Part shown: positions 62,914-64,000 of the stretch, piece by piece
Layout: each line of letters opens with the position of its first letter
How positions within the stretch are numbered: position 1 is the first letter of the stretch
Position numbers and translations under genes: made by a program
The notes under the pieces: model-generated
Databases searched by the model: none
What the model was told of the DNA's origin: nothing
What the model saw: the letters and a program-made list of their open reading frames with translations, nothing else
NCBI RefSeq assembly: GCF_000282975.1
Contig: NZ_ALJC01000075.1
Coordinates: 1 to 64,000 of the forward strand
From: Pseudomonas psychrophila HA-4
GTDB taxonomy: Bacteria; Pseudomonadota; Gammaproteobacteria; Pseudomonadales; Pseudomonadaceae
DNA: 64,000 nucleotides
Direction of reading: 5' to 3'

Positions 62914-63155
62914 GGGCCTCAGATCGTGATCTGGCCCTAAGGGAGATTTATTCGGTTGATGAAGCGGGTCGGGCTTTTCTACTAAGTAATCGATGCCTGG
63001 TTGCATTGGTGCTGACTTAGATTAGCGAGCGCGTGCAGCTTGGTTATTTAAAACCTGGCTCAGGAGGGGCGACCATGTACGTATGAAGCTTTTGTCTTTT
63101 CATTGGGTTTGTCTCCGCGCAAGTGTTGAACAAAGGGTGCTGCGTCAGTGTCACT
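62914..63155 (-). pseudogene. Remnant of a second GNAT/antitoxin locus
   Basis: 62914-63016 matches the first 31 or so codons of the GNAT gene (58688-58780), and the following stretch to about 63155 matches its antitoxin-like gene, with many substitutions and small indels that break both frames. It abuts the truncated integrase directly. Confidence 0.82.
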
Positions 63156-63306
63156 CCATGTCTCGGGATGGGTTTATAAGATGTCCTGACGCGCCTGCCT
63201 ATGCAGCGCGCGAGTGAAATCGATCAGGTGTTGCCGCATAGGGGGCAGTCGATCTAATCACGCAAAGCGTGATAGCAGGACATTGCGAGGAGCGTGTTGT
63301 GCATGC
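63156..63306. other. Right flank between the remnant and YeeE genes
   Basis: Noncoding, 151 bases. TCACGCAAAGCGTGA (63258-63272) is a short perfect hairpin. No second attachment site motif is visible. Confidence 0.4.
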
Positions 63307-63729
63307 TCAGTAAGACGTGCGCCGACTTTCCAAAGTAGAGAAAAAGTACATGCCGGCCAGCATGGCTAAAAAGAATATGAGGGCTTGCCAATGCCAGGTA
63401 AGTAAAAGAGCGACTGCTGGCCCAGGGCAGATTCCTGCAATTCCCCATCCAATACCGAACAACAAGCTGCCACCAATCAAACGTGCGTCTAGCTCGTTTT
63501 TCAGTGGTAACTGCATGCGAGCTCCCAGCAAAGATTGCTTTTTCTTACGCGCCCAATTTAGAGGGATGACCGCTACTGAGATGGCACCTACCATAACCAG
63601 TGCGAGTGACGGATCCCAGGCCCCAGCCACATCAAGAAAAGCCAATACCTTAGCGGGGTTTGCCATGCCTGCCAGTAGTAGACCCAATCCAAATATCAAG
63701 CCTGCAGAAAAAGCAGCTAATTTGATCAT
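63307..63729 (-). CDS. YeeE/YedE family transporter, second half
   Basis: 140 residues from MIKLAAFSAGLIFGLGLLLAG. Four hydrophobic helices with the family's GMANPAKVLAFLD and GWGIAGICPGPA, the Cys being the thiosulfate/sulfur transport residue. Two bases after the partner gene. Presumed thiosulfate or sulfur-compound uptake. Confidence 0.85.
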   Translation of the reverse strand: MIKLAAFSAGLIFGLGLLLAGMANPAKVLAFLDVAGAWDPSLALVMVGAISVAVIPLNWARKKKQSLLGARMQLPLKNELDARLIGGSLLFGIGWGIAGICPGPAVALLLTWHWQALIFFLAMLAGMYFFSTLESRRTSY

Positions 63730-63731
63730 CT

Positions 63732-64000
63732 TTAAACTCCCAGCACATGGCGACTGACATATACCGTCGCAAATCCAGTAGTCATAAAGCACGCCGTTGC
63801 TACGATGGAGCGAGGTGATAGTCGAGAGACCCCACATACTCCGTGGCCGCTCGTACAGCCCGAACCGTAACGCGTTCCCACGCCAACGAGCAGACCCGCT
63901 ATGACGAGGGCAGGCCACTCTGCATTAATCTCTATCTTTGGTAAGACAGTGAACGCTCCCCACAACAATGGCGAAATCACTAGGCCAAGCAGAAATAATG
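63732..64000 (-). CDS. YeeE/YedE family transporter, first half, cut by window end
   Basis: The visible 89 codons continue past the window edge. [21 protein letters not shown] is the YeeE motif with its conserved Cys. Together with the downstream gene it forms a two-gene YeeE/YedE (PmpA/PmpB-like) pair. Confidence 0.82.
   Translation of the reverse strand, partial: LFLLGLVISPLLWGAFTVLPKIEINAEWPALVIAGLLVGVGTRYGSGCTSGHGVCGVSRLSPRSIVATACFMTTGFATVYVSRHVLGV

Noticed and set aside
63156..63306. Third attachment site ending the older element
   Set aside because: No copy of the dusA CCATCAT-GG-GCCACAC core is visible to the right of the remnant; its right end is probably deleted.

Overview
The window is a Gammaproteobacterial chromosome segment and, by gene content and order, a Pseudomonas (probably fluorescens-group) genome. 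The indicators are a MoxR/Bat operon followed by sbcDC, a 1618-residue NAD-glutamate dehydrogenase, mlaA-rssB-rssC-dusA in Pseudomonas-like order, and a REP-type hairpin. About 27 kb is ordinary host sequence. About 36.5 kb is one P2-type prophage inserted in the start of dusA.

Host part, left (1-26.1 kb): the end of a catalase-family peroxidase gene translationally coupled to a cytochrome b561; a glutathione S-transferase coupled to sbcC and sbcD; a six-gene MoxR-DUF58-DUF4381-BatA-BatB/C-BatD operon; a LysR regulator divergent from an EamA exporter; an amidohydrolase; a small acidic protein; gdhB; DUF4404; mlaA; the RssB/RssC regulator pair; dusA.

Prophage (about 26.06-62.62 kb). Left end: integrase, PrtN-like and Arc-like regulators, a toprim primase-helicase, an Ogr/Delta zinc-finger late activator, YmfL-like and Cro-like regulators. 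The switch region has three tandem operator-like sites, a short CI lacking a protease domain, and a WYL-BRCT protein. The late part follows P2 order: D U T E' E FII FI, tail fibre G/H, I J W V, S R, spanins, endolysin, holin, X L M N O, and divergently P Q. E/E' has a programmed frameshift site. A 19-bp dyad upstream of three late units is a candidate Ogr operator. Past Q lie a Dam-type methylase, a GNAT toxin-antitoxin pair, a cos-like site and an iteron-like repeat cluster.

Accessory cargo sits in discrete slots: an AT-rich coiled-coil membrane protein between the immunity region and D; a PD-(D/E)XK-like nuclease between V and S (the P2 orf30 position); the GNAT module; and a DUF4145 protein plus a PutAbiC-like abortive-infection protein at the right end. 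These are candidate anti-phage or lysogenic-conversion functions.

Right junction (62.6-63.2 kb): the duplicated dusA start is followed by the promoter and first 43 codons of a second, diverged integrase, fused to broken pieces of a second GNAT/antitoxin module. This is the scar of an older dusA-associated element in tandem. The window ends in a YeeE/YedE transporter pair.
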